This document shows, in pieces, positions 34,617 through 44,309 of a DNA stretch of 64,000 nt. How positions within the stretch are numbered: the first letter of the stretch is position 1; each line of letters opens with the position of its first letter. A program made the translations under genes and the position numbers. The stretch spans positions 72,083 to 136,082 of the forward strand of contig CALSRC010000017.1 in NCBI GenBank assembly GCA_943788645.1. The letters are read 5' to 3'. This DNA is from UA16 sp002292325 (GTDB lineage: Bacteria; Bacteroidota; Bacteroidia; Flavobacteriales_D; Sanyastnellaceae). The notes beneath the pieces were generated by a model. The model was not told where the DNA came from, searched no databases, and saw only the letters and a program-made list of their open reading frames with translations.

Positions 34617-37600
34617 TTAGAATGAAACGTTAAGTCCCGCACCGAATGATCGGTTATTAGGGTAGAAACCTTTATCAATTCCCGTATCGAGAATCCAACC
34701 GCTGGTGCCGATGTCCGGATCAAACCCGCGATAATTCGTGATGGTGAAAATGTTATTTCCCGTCAGGTAGATTTTCACATTCTTCATGTTCACTTTGGAA
34801 GCGATGTTATCCGGCACATTCCATCCAATTTGCAAATTGCGCATGCGCAAGAAGGTTCCATCCTCTACATAAAACGATGAAGGCCGCTGGTTGTTATTGG
34901 GGTCCGTCGATGTCAATCGAGGCAGTTCTTCGCTTGGATTATCCGGAGTCCAGCGGTTCAACCAAAATGATTGATAGTTTGTGAAGGTCACATCGGACCG
35001 CTCATACGTTCGGTAAATTTCATGGCCCAATTGCGCATTGAAAATGGCACTGACGTAGAAGTCTTTGTAGGAGAAGTTGGCCGTCATCCCAATGATGTGC
35101 TTCGGCCAAGGAGTGCCTATGTCTGTGATGTCATCCGAATTAATGATGCCGTCACCGTTCGAATCAAGAAAGCGAATGTCTCCAGGAGCCGCATCGGGTT
35201 GAAGTAAATCGCCTTCTTGGTTCAGATGAGAGAAAATCTCCGCCTCGTTTTGGAAAATTCCATCCGCCTCATACCCGACGAAATGTCCCACTGCGTATCC
35301 TTCTGTCATGCGCGATATCGGAGTGTTTCGCACGGGCCATCCCCATCCGTTTAAATACCCTGTTTCTCCGGCTACATTAACGACCTCATTTTTGAAGTGT
35401 GTATACGTCAATTGCGTTTTCAATTTCCAATCCCCTTGTCCCATTTGGTAGCCCAACACCAGGTCAATTCCGCGGTTTCTAATCTCCCCCAAATTTGAAG
35501 TTGGGTTGTTCGTCGCGCCAACATAGCCCGGTATCTGTTGAGTCATCAGCAAATCCTTTGTCGTCTTCTGATAGATATCTGCCTCGACCGAAAGCTTGTC
35601 GTCAAACAACCCGAGTTCCAGGCCAATGTCGATTTGCTCACTCTCTTCCCACTTCACATTTGGATTGGCCGGTGTGGCGAGTGCAGACCCTGTATTCAAC
35701 ACCTGCTCTTCCGTTCCAAGCGCATAGGTAAACACATTTTCGATGCGGCTTACATAACTCAAAGGAGCAATTCGGTCGGAGCCGTTGATCCCCCATGACG
35801 CTCGAAGTTTCAAGAAACTAATGGCCTCGATGTCTTGCACCCAATCTTCTTTCGATGCGACCCAGCCGACTGAAGCGGATGGAAAGATCCCAAACTGATT
35901 GCCAGGACCAAAATTCGAGGACCCATCGCGCCGGATAGTCGCCGAAAACAGGTATTTCTCATCGTAATTATAGAGCAACCGTGAGAACGTACTGATCAAA
36001 GCGTAGTCCACTGATGCTCCGCCGAAGGTCAAGTCCAAGGTGTCCTGTCCCGCATCGAGGTATTGAAAATTTGGATTGAACTGATTGTCCATTGGGATGT
36101 TCGACGAGGACCCTCCAAGCTGGCGAAATTGATTCGCTCGGTACGACGTTCCAACAAGGAAATCAACGTTGTGTTTGTCATCGATTGTGCGTGTGTAGTT
36201 CGCCGTATTTTCCCATTGCATCCCCTGGAAGTTTCCGGATCCCTGGTAGACATCGTTGGTCAAATTTTGTGCGGCAGCATGGAATTCATAGGTCGGCACG
36301 AAACTCCTATAATCCCACCAATTCAGATCGAAGCCAAAGTCCGTCTTCAATCGCAACCCATCGAGCACTTCGGCCTCAAGGAAGAAATTACCGATCATTT
36401 GGTCAGACTTGCTGTCTCCATTGATCAACCAAAGTCGGCTGATTGGATTGATGTATTCCTTTTGGACCCAAGGAGATTGGGCAAATCCGTATTGACCTGC
36501 ATCGTCGTAAACAGGCGTTAACGGGTCGTATGCAAATGCATCTGATTGAACGCCTCCAAAAGCACTGTTGGTTCCGATGTTGTTGTTGTCGGTACGATTC
36601 AGGTAGAGGTTCTGACCAATTTTTATGAATCCAGCATAATCCTTTGACGAGTTGTATCGAACGGCATAACGCGTATAGTTAGATTTCTCCCCTCCAATCA
36701 CACCATTCTGATCCCAGAAGTCCATAGACAAAAACGAATTTTTCGTGGTCGCAGTTACCCGGTGATTCACAACAGAAGCCGGATTGAAAATTTCATCCAT
36801 CCAATTCGTGTTCGCCGGCAGTGCATCACCCACGTTTGGGAATCCGAGGACATCTAAGCCCGAAAGTTGGTTGCCATTGGCGAACTTCTCCCGGGTCAAC
36901 ATCAGGTAATCTTCTGCCCCCAACATTTCAGGCAGTCGCCAGGGACGTGAATTCAGATAGCTCGTGGAGTACGTCACCGTTCCCTCGTCTTTTCCGCTCC
37001 CGTTTTTTGTGGTAATGATGACCACACCATTTGCCGCTCGCGCTCCATAAATGGCGCTCGAAGCAGCGTCTTTCAAAACATCGATGGACTCGATGTCACT
37101 GGGATTGATGTTATCGATGTTTCCGAGCTGCAATCCATCCACAATGAAAAGGGGCGAATTGTCTCCATTGGTGCTGATTCCACGAACCAAAATTGATTTT
37201 CCGGAACCCGGCTGACCGCTCGACTCATTCACAATCAGGCCAGCCGTTTGACCCTCCAAAGTAGAAATGGCATCCGGAACAGCTATTCCTTCAATGTCCT
37301 TGGCGTCAATTTTCGCGATTGAACCGGTTGAAACTCGCTTCTTCTGACGGCCATAACCAACCACGACAACTTCTCCAACCAACTCCGAATCCTCTTCCAA
37401 AAAAAGATTCAAAGGCCGTGCATCATTTACGAGAAGAATTTGAGCTTCGTACCCGACAAAACTGACGATTATTTCTACAGGCAACGCATCCACCGTTAAC
37501 GAAAACGCTCCCAATGCATCGGCATTGGTTCCATTGGTTGTCCCCTTTTCTATAATTGTCGCTCCAATGAGAGCGCTGTTCGTTCCTTTTTCAAGAACCG

Positions 37601-37709
37601 TTCCCGTAATTACCGCGGATTGAGCTTGCGCTGCATTGAACGTCGATGTGCCAATCAAAATCAGGCCAAAAAGCCAGCAAAGAAAAGATTTCTTTTCAGA
37701 GGTCGTCAT
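34617..37709 (-). CDS. SusC/RagA family TonB-dependent receptor
   Basis: 1030-residue outer-membrane importer. A signal peptide (about 1-29) precedes a carboxypeptidase-regulatory-like domain (VITGTVLEKGTNSALIGATI) and the conserved SusC stretch VVVVGYGRQKKRVSTGSI. The plug domain (DAISTLEGQTAGLIV, LVRGISTNGDNSPLFIVDGL, DVLKDAASSAIYGARAANGV) is followed by the 22-strand barrel, ending with Phe (GLNVSF), as outer-membrane proteins do. With SusD it imports oligosaccharides by TonB energy. Upstream lie 197 bases holding an inverted repeat. The gene is a paralogue of the one at 47916. Confidence 0.95.
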   Translation of the reverse strand: MTTSEKKSFLCWLFGLILIGTSTFNAAQAQSAVITGTVLEKGTNSALIGATIIEKGTTNGTNADALGAFSLTVDALPVEIIVSFVGYEAQILLVNDARPLNLFLEEDSELVGEVVVVGYGRQKKRVSTGSIAKIDAKDIEGIAVPDAISTLEGQTAGLIVNESSGQPGSGKSILVRGISTNGDNSPLFIVDGLQLGNIDNINPSDIESIDVLKDAASSAIYGARAANGVVIITTKNGSGKDEGTVTYSTSYLNSRPWRLPEMLGAEDYLMLTREKFANGNQLSGLDVLGFPNVGDALPANTNWMDEIFNPASVVNHRVTATTKNSFLSMDFWDQNGVIGGEKSNYTRYAVRYNSSKDYAGFIKIGQNLYLNRTDNNNIGTNSAFGGVQSDAFAYDPLTPVYDDAGQYGFAQSPWVQKEYINPISRLWLINGDSKSDQMIGNFFLEAEVLDGLRLKTDFGFDLNWWDYRSFVPTYEFHAAAQNLTNDVYQGSGNFQGMQWENTANYTRTIDDKHNVDFLVGTSYRANQFRQLGGSSSNIPMDNQFNPNFQYLDAGQDTLDLTFGGASVDYALISTFSRLLYNYDEKYLFSATIRRDGSSNFGPGNQFGIFPSASVGWVASKEDWVQDIEAISFLKLRASWGINGSDRIAPLSYVSRIENVFTYALGTEEQVLNTGSALATPANPNVKWEESEQIDIGLELGLFDDKLSVEADIYQKTTKDLLMTQQIPGYVGATNNPTSNLGEIRNRGIDLVLGYQMGQGDWKLKTQLTYTHFKNEVVNVAGETGYLNGWGWPVRNTPISRMTEGYAVGHFVGYEADGIFQNEAEIFSHLNQEGDLLQPDAAPGDIRFLDSNGDGIINSDDITDIGTPWPKHIIGMTANFSYKDFYVSAIFNAQLGHEIYRTYERSDVTFTNYQSFWLNRWTPDNPSEELPRLTSTDPNNNQRPSSFYVEDGTFLRMRNLQIGWNVPDNIASKVNMKNVKIYLTGNNIFTITNYRGFDPDIGTSGWILDTGIDKGFYPNNRSFGAGLNVSF

Positions 37710-37734
37710 TATGAAGGAATTGGAAGTGAGGGTG

Positions 37735-37759
37735 TGTACAATGGATCATTGATTGTACA
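37735..37759. promoter_or_regulatory. Inverted repeat upstream of the first susC
   Basis: TGTACAAT, a 9-base spacer, then ATTGTACA: perfect 8-base arms, 25-49 bases before the susC start. A further half-site ATTGTAC lies at 37837-37843. This looks like a dimeric operator that could control the susC-susD-PKD operon. The 197-base gap (37710-37906) holds nothing else I recognise. Confidence 0.5.
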
Positions 37760-37906
37760 AAAAACCGCCGCAATAATACAAGGTTTTACTGACTATTTCA
37801 AGCCCACAAGCATGGTTTTCGATCCAAATCGTGTTCATTGTACGCCTTACCTGACGCCAATCATTGCACTGCGAAGAAGACCTGGAATCTCAATCTCTCA
37901 CCCTCA

Positions 37907-39217
37907 TCAGTCAAGCGAAGTCACCCAAAACTTCTGGGCATCCGCAACTCCAGCTATCCTCAAGAAATGCAGTCCTGGTTCCAATCCCAAAGTCGGAATC
38001 GCATACCAATCTCCATTTCCCGCACCTCCTCCGACTTGGCGACCACTCGCATCGTAGATCTCGTAGGCCCAAGTTGCTCCAGCACCGCGGGAGTCCAACC
38101 ATTGCACTTGCAATGGTTCACCGGATGATAGCAGCGAAGGAAATGCACGCCAAGCTCCTTCTGATGCCACGAGCCACTCTTCGATGCCTACCACACCATA
38201 ATCGTATGCTCCACAAATCGGTTCATATGCGTCACACAACCAACTCGACAAGGCTCCTGAGACCGTTCCAAGCGTTTGGTAATAAGCATCCGCATCCCCG
38301 ACATGGGCCACGTGCCCCGCCCCTTCCAAGACGGTAAAGCAATTTTCGATGCCCAATGATTCAGCCATTTCGTGGATGATCGAACTCCCATCGACTTCCG
38401 TAATTGGAATGCCACTGAGAGAAATCATGCCCGTGCCGAATGGGACGGTGCCGTCCTCCGTGCCGTGCACAGAAATCAAGGGTTCATCTCCTGCTGAGAG
38501 GTAAGACGCTGTTTTCAGTGCCCCTGCAATGTTGATCACACCGGCCACTTCGCTGCTGTACCCCGCATGGCCCGATTCGCCTTCAAGGCCTCCGCCCATG
38601 CCCGCTGCGGTTTGATCGACCTGTGGCGGAATCTCCGATTCATCGTCGACATAAGCGAGATGCATTGCGATAAAGCCACCGGCTGAAACGCCGGCAACAT
38701 AAATTCGGTCGGGATCGATGCCCCATGGATTTCCATCCTCTTCGACCGTCTTCCGAAAATAGCGTACTGCGGCCTTGCCATCGTGATACCCCCGCCATAC
38801 CGAACGTATCAATGCATTCGAAACATCCAAGAAATTGTCAATTCCCAATCGGTATGAGATGGAACCTACGACATAGCCCATGCGTGTCAAGTCTTGACTC
38901 AGCGGCACCACATCAGCTCCGTTGTTGTCGCCGCCAATGAAAAACCCACCGTGCGCCATGATGATCAGCGGACGCAGCTCATTGTCATCCCCCTCCGGTT
39001 CGTAGATATCCACCAGCAGTGATTGATTTAAACCTGTCGCATTGACCGCATTGCCGTATTCCACATCCGGAGTAACCGAAAAATTATCAAACGCGGCCGT
39101 GTAACGATAGCGTGTGCCGTCGCAATCGTCTTGAGCCTTGGCTTCTACAGGGACTAATGCAGCCATGAAGAAAAAACCTGCAGCCAAAAAGCAATGTCTG
39201 ATGTGGAAATGTGTCAT
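37907..39217 (-). CDS. Secreted alpha/beta-hydrolase (esterase) with T9SS tail
   Basis: 436 residues with a signal peptide (ending EAKAQ, about residue 29). The hydrolase core has the oxyanion segment IIMAHGGFFIGGDNNG, the nucleophile elbow GVSAGGFIAMHLA (Ser), HGTEDGTVPFGTG (Asp) and GAGHVAHVGD (His), as in BD-FAE/carboxylesterase-type enzymes. The last 80 residues (FPSLLSSGEPLQV to FWVTSLD) form a degenerate T9SS type A tail. It lies upstream of SusC on the same strand, 197 bases away, so it may have a separate promoter. The acyl ester substrate is unknown. Deacylation of modified algal polysaccharide is a possibility, but laminarin itself is not normally acylated. Confidence 0.8.
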   Translation of the reverse strand: MTHFHIRHCFLAAGFFFMAALVPVEAKAQDDCDGTRYRYTAAFDNFSVTPDVEYGNAVNATGLNQSLLVDIYEPEGDDNELRPLIIMAHGGFFIGGDNNGADVVPLSQDLTRMGYVVGSISYRLGIDNFLDVSNALIRSVWRGYHDGKAAVRYFRKTVEEDGNPWGIDPDRIYVAGVSAGGFIAMHLAYVDDESEIPPQVDQTAAGMGGGLEGESGHAGYSSEVAGVINIAGALKTASYLSAGDEPLISVHGTEDGTVPFGTGMISLSGIPITEVDGSSIIHEMAESLGIENCFTVLEGAGHVAHVGDADAYYQTLGTVSGALSSWLCDAYEPICGAYDYGVVGIEEWLVASEGAWRAFPSLLSSGEPLQVQWLDSRGAGATWAYEIYDASGRQVGGGAGNGDWYAIPTLGLEPGLHFLRIAGVADAQKFWVTSLD

Positions 39218-39264
39218 CTTTGAAAAGAAGGATTGTGAAATTAACTGCTGAATTTACATCATCT

Positions 39265-40486
39265 ATGACCAAATTGTTTCCTCAATCAGCGCTGGCTCCT
39301 CACAGGAAGCCTCTGCCTTGCCTTGGTTTTATCCACCCTCCCGGCCTGCCAACCTCCCGCGTTGGAATCGAGTGTTCGCCTGGAGTGCATGCAGAAAATG
39401 CACGTAAACTTCGCACCTGGTGCCAATTGGGACTCATTGACTGCACTCGACGGATGGCAAAGATGGGATAACGGCCGTGTCTTGACGCAATCCTTTGCGG
39501 TTCCTTTCTACCGCGTTCGACCCAAGATTACAGCCGAAATTACTTTGCAGTCGGCTGGTGACCCTTGGGACAAATCCGGATCCCTCATGCTCCTGCCTGA
39601 GGCCGCAAGCAGTTTGCTCGACGTCGGCTTCACGGCCGATACCCTTTCGGAATTTCCAGGAATCACGCTGGAGCAAACGGGATCATCTACCGATTATGCT
39701 CCCACTCTGGAGCTGCTCCGTTTCATTACGCCGTTTGGCGTCGGCCACTTCAGCCAAGTGGAAAGAATAGACGAATACCGTCCCGTGTACATTCCTCGTT
39801 GGGAAGATTCCGTGCATTGGGAGTCGGACATCAGTCATTTATGGGAAACCCTCGGTGACACCATGACCCTCGGAGTGTACCTCGATACATGGACGCCGGA
39901 GGGCTACACCCTCGATGTGGGGGTGCGGTTTGAAGCGAAGCCAGCAACCGTGGTGACCGCGCCATCTCTGCGGACCATTGCCCTTGTGAATACCACCAAA
40001 TTTGGAAGTGAACAGCACCATTATGATGCCTTTTCTCGGTCCGCGCTGACTGTGCCCGTGACCTTGAATGAAACCGCATACAACGCCGCATTGCATTACA
40101 CCGTGACGGGGCACGGCGGTCACGGCGAAGGCGACGAATTCGTCCCGTGTGAACACCAACTCACCTGGAACGGAGATTCCTGTTTGACCTTTACGCCCTG
40201 GCGGGATGATTGTGCGAGTTTCAGGCGCTTCAATCCATCTTCGGGTGTTTGGATGGACCGCACGTTTTGGCGTGGAGACAGCCTGGACGAACGCATCGCA
40301 TCGAGTGATCTCTCCCGCACAGGGTGGTGTCCGGGAAGCCAAGTCGATCCCTTAGAAATTCCTTTGGGTGACCTTCCTCCTGGCGTGCATGAACTGAGCA
40401 TCGCCGTTCCAGCCGCTCAGCCTTTCAGTGATTCCGAAATGAACTTCTGGAATGTCGCAGCCTATTTGACCTACGAAGTACATTAA
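39265..40486 (+). pseudogene. PNGase F-like lipoprotein with an apparent frameshift in the signal peptide
   Basis: PNGase F-type amidases release N-glycans from glycoproteins. The frame open from 39269 to 40486 has the C-terminal hallmark GHGGHGEGDEFVPCEHQL, WRDDC and SRTGWCPGSQVDP, fitting the PNGase F N- and C-domain jelly rolls. No ATG exists in this frame before the mature part; the first alternative start is TTG 39323, which gives a truncated leader. ATG 39265 in another frame reads MTKLF. Removing one T from the TTT at 39277-39279 joins them into MTKLFLNQRWLLTGSLCL followed by LSTLPAC, a perfect lipoprotein signal peptide. So I infer a 406-residue lipoprotein with one extra base in the sequence. 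Divergent from the esterase gene. Confidence 0.75.
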
Positions 40487-40558
40487 ACATGGGCTGAACA
40501 CACGAGTGAAAACGTTGGTTTATCACGATTTACAACCGACCTTTGCCACCGCTTGACC

Positions 40559-40616
40559 GGGAGGAAAAACGCGTTTCTCCCTGCGACTGTTCTGGCAATT
40601 GAGTCCAACAATTGAG
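40559..40616. promoter_or_regulatory. Hairpin and direct repeats in the icd leader
   Basis: The 141-base gap before icd holds an imperfect inverted repeat at 40559-40581 (GGGAGGAAAAACGCG and TTTCTCCC) and CAATTGAG twice at 13-base spacing (40596-40603 and 40609-40616). The hairpin could end the PNGase transcript or regulate icd. No T-run follows it, so a terminator role is doubtful. Confidence 0.3.
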
Positions 40617-40627
40617 ACCAATACAAC

Positions 40628-42838
40628 ATGGCAAAGATCATATACACGAAGACGGACGAAGCTCCGGCATTGGCCACCTATTCTTTCTTACCCATCGTGA
40701 AATCGTTCGCGAAACGAGCAAATGTCGAATTGGAGACGCGAGACATCAGCTTGGCTGCGCGCATATTGGCCGCATTCAGCAGCCTCTTGCCAGAGGCACA
40801 GCGGGTGAATGATGCTCTTGCGGAGTTAGGAGAATTGGCCAAACAACCCGAAGCGAACATCATAAAACTTCCAAACATCAGTGCCTCCATCCCTCAGCTC
40901 AAAGCTGCCATTGCAGAATTGCAGGCCTTGGGTTATGCGTTGCCCGACTATCCCGAAGAACCCGCCACCGACGACGAGCGCGATGCCAAACAACGTTATG
41001 ATCGCGTCAAAGGCTCTGCTGTAAATCCGGTCTTACGAGAAGGAAACAGCGACCGTCGCGCGCCAAAGGCTGTGAAAGCATATGCACGAAAGCATCCGCA
41101 TAGCATGGGAGAATGGACGGCGGACTCCAACACCCACGTTGCCCATATGGACGGCGGAGACTTCTACGGATCTGAAAAAAGTCACACCGTGGCCGATGCC
41201 ATCAACGTGCGGCTCGTCTTCACCGACGAATCCGGCAATCAACGAGAATTAAAGGCCCCATTCCCCCTTCAAGCGGGCGAAATCATTGATGCCGCGGTCA
41301 TGGACGTAGAACGTTTGAAAGCTTTCGCCCAAACTCAGATGGCCGATGCAAAAGCGAAGGGCGTCTTGTTTTCTCTTCATCTTAAGGCGACCATGATGAA
41401 GGTCTCTGACCCCATTTTGTTTGGGGTGTTTGTCGAGGCTTTCTTTCAGCCTGTTTTTGAGGCATTTCATCAAGAATTGGAAAGCATCGGATTCGACTCG
41501 CGGAACGGCTGGGGTGACCTGGCCGAAAAGATGAATGCACTACCTGCCGAAACACAAGCCCGTATCCAAGATGCCATCGCAGATTCTTTTGATGCCGGAC
41601 CCGATTTGGCCATGGTGGACTCGGATCGTGGCATCACAAATTTGCATGTGCCTTCAGACGTGATCATCGATGCATCGATGCCTGCCATGATTCGCAATTC
41701 AGGTCAAATGTGGGACAAAGAAGGACAGACCAAGGATACCAAGGCGGTCATTCCAGACCGCTCATATGCAGGCATTTATCAGGCAACCATTGACTTCTGT
41801 AAGGCCAACGGAGCCCTCGACCCATGCACAATGGGCAGCGTATCAAACATTGGCTTGATGGCGCAAAAAGCGGAAGAGTATGGCTCGCACGACAAGACAT
41901 TTGAATTCCCCGCCAACGGCACTGTGCAGGTCTTAGCAGCAGATGGAACCCCCTTGCTCGAACAATCGGGTAACGCCGGAGATATATTCCGGATGTGCCA
42001 AGTCAAAGATGCGCCCATCCAAGATTGGGTGAAGCTTGGGGTCAAGCGTGCCCGAGCGACGGGCAATCCGGCTGTATTTTGGCTTGATGAACACCGTGCA
42101 CATGACGCGGAACTCATTCAAAAAGTGAAGCGGTATTTGCAAGAACATGATACCGATGGACTTACCATCAAAATCCTTGCGCCGGTTGCTGCGACTACTT
42201 TCTCACTGGAGCGCATCGTACAAGGACAGGACACGATTTCAGTCACGGGCAACGTTCTGCGCGATTACTTGACCGACCTCTTCCCCATCCTCGAGGTGGG
42301 CACGTCGGCCAAGATGCTCTCCATCGTTCCTTTAATGAACGGAGGTGGATTGTTTGAAACGGGAGCGGGAGGATCCGCTCCCAAACATGTGCAACAACTT
42401 CAAAGCCAAAACTATTTGCGCTGGGATAGCCTCGGTGAATTTCTTGCCCTCGCCGTTTCTTTGGATCACTGTGCTGACCAAACAGGCAATGTTGATGCCC
42501 GCGTTTTGGGCCGATGCCTCGATGATGCCACAGGGCGCTTCTTGGATGAAGATAAGAGTCCCACTCGTCGTCTTGGCGGCATTGACAACCGTGGTTCGCA
42601 CTTCTACCTCGCCCTATTCTGGGCAGAGGCCCTTGCGACACAGTCCGATAGCGCCAGTCTTCAATCTGAATTCAGCTCCATTGCCGCAGCCCTAAGAGCG
42701 TCAGAAACAAAGATTGTAGAGGAATTAATTGCGGTCCAAGGAAGCGCAGTGGACACGGGAGGATACTACCGCATGGATGACGCCAAAGCAGAGGCCATCA
42801 TGCGTCCTTCTGCGACACTGAATGCACTCATGAGCTGA
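40628..42838 (+). CDS. icd: NADP-dependent isocitrate dehydrogenase, monomeric type
   Basis: Oxidises isocitrate to 2-oxoglutarate and CO2 with NADP+ in the TCA cycle. At 736 residues and with the N-terminal MAKIIYTKTDEAPALATYS it is the monomeric IDH, not the dimeric roughly 410-residue form. Conserved stretches include QLKAAIAELQALGYALPDYP, the substrate-loop GSAVNPVLREGNSDRRAP, SMGEWTADSNTHVAHM, DRSYAGIYQ, NPAVFWLDEHRAHDAELI and LGTSAK-type EVGTSAKMLSIVPLMNGGGL. It is a housekeeping gene set between the two glucan loci. It is convergent with the CE1-like esterase gene, 76 bases apart, and I see no clear terminator there. Confidence 0.96.
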   Translation: MAKIIYTKTDEAPALATYSFLPIVKSFAKRANVELETRDISLAARILAAFSSLLPEAQRVNDALAELGELAKQPEANIIKLPNISASIPQLKAAIAELQALGYALPDYPEEPATDDERDAKQRYDRVKGSAVNPVLREGNSDRRAPKAVKAYARKHPHSMGEWTADSNTHVAHMDGGDFYGSEKSHTVADAINVRLVFTDESGNQRELKAPFPLQAGEIIDAAVMDVERLKAFAQTQMADAKAKGVLFSLHLKATMMKVSDPILFGVFVEAFFQPVFEAFHQELESIGFDSRNGWGDLAEKMNALPAETQARIQDAIADSFDAGPDLAMVDSDRGITNLHVPSDVIIDASMPAMIRNSGQMWDKEGQTKDTKAVIPDRSYAGIYQATIDFCKANGALDPCTMGSVSNIGLMAQKAEEYGSHDKTFEFPANGTVQVLAADGTPLLEQSGNAGDIFRMCQVKDAPIQDWVKLGVKRARATGNPAVFWLDEHRAHDAELIQKVKRYLQEHDTDGLTIKILAPVAATTFSLERIVQGQDTISVTGNVLRDYLTDLFPILEVGTSAKMLSIVPLMNGGGLFETGAGGSAPKHVQQLQSQNYLRWDSLGEFLALAVSLDHCADQTGNVDARVLGRCLDDATGRFLDEDKSPTRRLGGIDNRGSHFYLALFWAEALATQSDSASLQSEFSSIAAALRASETKIVEELIAVQGSAVDTGGYYRMDDAKAEAIMRPSATLNALMS

Positions 42839-42914
42839 ACTAACCACTCACTGCCCCATTCAACCGTGTTCGTGGAATCAACGAGAATGGCAAAGGCTTT
42901 TTTTGAACGCAGCC

Positions 42915-44108
42915 TCAACGCTCAATCACCACACGCGTTGAGAAGTGCTTCCCGTTGGCATCGTCCCCTCTCATCCAGTACATGCCGGGAGGCAGATTAT
43001 CGCAAGAAATTGTATGCGTGGAACCGCTAGATTGTATGCATTGCATGACTTGCCCTTGCGCATTGCTCAGATTGAATGACCACGATGCTGCATCCGGTGT
43101 AGCAATGTTCAATTGGTTATTTGCTGGATTGGGAAAGACACTCCAGTCAACCTTCACCTGATTCCACTGATCGGAAATCGAATTGGATGCGCAATCCAAA
43201 TGCCCCATAAGCCCATAATTCTTGACGAAATTCCAGATAACCTCATGGGCTACAATATCCATGTTTCCAAATGTCCCCGGCCAGTCATGTCCACCGTTAT
43301 TGATCCGATAATGCTCGAGGGCAATGCATTCATCAGGACTGTTCCATGCAATAAGATCCGCTGTGCTTCCATCATTGGCGCTGGTATTGGCAACAGCTGT
43401 TTGCACAGGTTCTCCCTCGATGCCATTGGCGTCAATCCATAACTGATGTGAATCTTCTGCCGATGCATAATAAAGGGTGCCCTCATACGTAATGCCGTTG
43501 TAGTCTGAAATGTAATCCGCTGTTCCAAGAATTGTCATGACGGCTGTTGGGTGTGCGACGTTGCATGCTTCATAGGATTCGATGTACATGGTTCGAGCGA
43601 CAACCCCCACCGCAGCAATGCGCTCATTCAGGCGGCAAGCAAGATCAAATGTAAAACCGCCGCCGTTGGAATACCCGAGCGCATAGACCCGGTTCAAGTC
43701 AATGTTGAACTCGGCGTGTACCTGGTCGATTAGGCTATCGATAAACCCAATGTCGTCATGTGGGCTGGGAATAGTGAGTGGCAAATCACCGGATACCACA
43801 ACTTGCCAATTGGTTTCTCCGTTCTCGGGCTCTGGGTACGCATTAGGGTAAACCAGAATGAACTGATCTTGGTCTGCCAATGATCGCATATCTGCAATAC
43901 TCAACTGGCTGTTGGCGTTGTCGCTTCCGCCGTGAAAGTTCATCACAAGCGGAAGGGAGCTGGAGGCATCAAATCCTGCAGGAATGTATTGCAGGTAGGT
44001 CCGTGAAAGACCTTCAAATTCAATCTGTTCTGTTGTTAACTCCTGGCTTTGGGTAGAGCTCGTATAGCAGAGAAATCCGGCTAACAACATAAATAATGAG
44101 CGGGTCAT
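42915..44108 (-). CDS. Secreted CE1/PHB-depolymerase-like esterase with T9SS tail
   Basis: 397 residues with a signal peptide (about 1-21). The catalytic part resembles the LpqC/feruloyl esterase/poly(3-hydroxybutyrate) depolymerase family: NFHGGSDNANSQLSIADM and LADQDQFILVYPNAY, the nucleophile elbow YALGYSNGGGFTFDLACRL (Ser), ILGTADYISDYNG (Asp) and NNGGHDWPG (His). The last 80 residues (VFPNPANNQLNIATP to STRVVIER) are a T9SS type A tail, so it is exported. It is downstream of the GH16 gene but separated by a strong terminator, so it is probably not part of that operon. Substrate is unknown. Confidence 0.85.
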   Translation of the reverse strand: MTRSLFMLLAGFLCYTSSTQSQELTTEQIEFEGLSRTYLQYIPAGFDASSSLPLVMNFHGGSDNANSQLSIADMRSLADQDQFILVYPNAYPEPENGETNWQVVVSGDLPLTIPSPHDDIGFIDSLIDQVHAEFNIDLNRVYALGYSNGGGFTFDLACRLNERIAAVGVVARTMYIESYEACNVAHPTAVMTILGTADYISDYNGITYEGTLYYASAEDSHQLWIDANGIEGEPVQTAVANTSANDGSTADLIAWNSPDECIALEHYRINNGGHDWPGTFGNMDIVAHEVIWNFVKNYGLMGHLDCASNSISDQWNQVKVDWSVFPNPANNQLNIATPDAASWSFNLSNAQGQVMQCIQSSGSTHTISCDNLPPGMYWMRGDDANGKHFSTRVVIER

Positions 44109-44246
44109 AAGGCGAATGAATTGAGTTAAATGGGCGGTGCACCGAAATTAATAGGCAATCCTGAGGAACCGTCTGATTCACTCGAAGTGTGACGTTTCAG
44201 TGACGTTATAGCGGTATTTTGGCCGGTTACTGTCAAATTTCAACGC

Positions 44247-44278
44247 AAAAAAAGGGAAGCCATGGCTCCCCTTTTTTC
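44247..44278. terminator. Intrinsic terminator after the second glucan operon
   Basis: AAAAAAGGGAAGCC, a short ATGG loop, then GGCTCCCCTTTTTT form a stem with one mismatch and a long T-run (A-run on the other strand). It lies 31 bases after the GH16 stop (44310, minus) and thus ends the operon that begins at GH3. Confidence 0.8.
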
Positions 44279-44309
44279 TTCGATATTTATTCTTCTTTAT
44301 GTCTATGCT

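Noticed and set aside
39323..39325. TTG start for the PNGase F-like gene
   Set aside because: It leaves only a few leader residues before the lipobox Cys, too short for a signal peptide.
42839..42914. Terminator between icd and the CE1-like esterase
   Set aside because: A T-run is present but I find no convincing stem before it.
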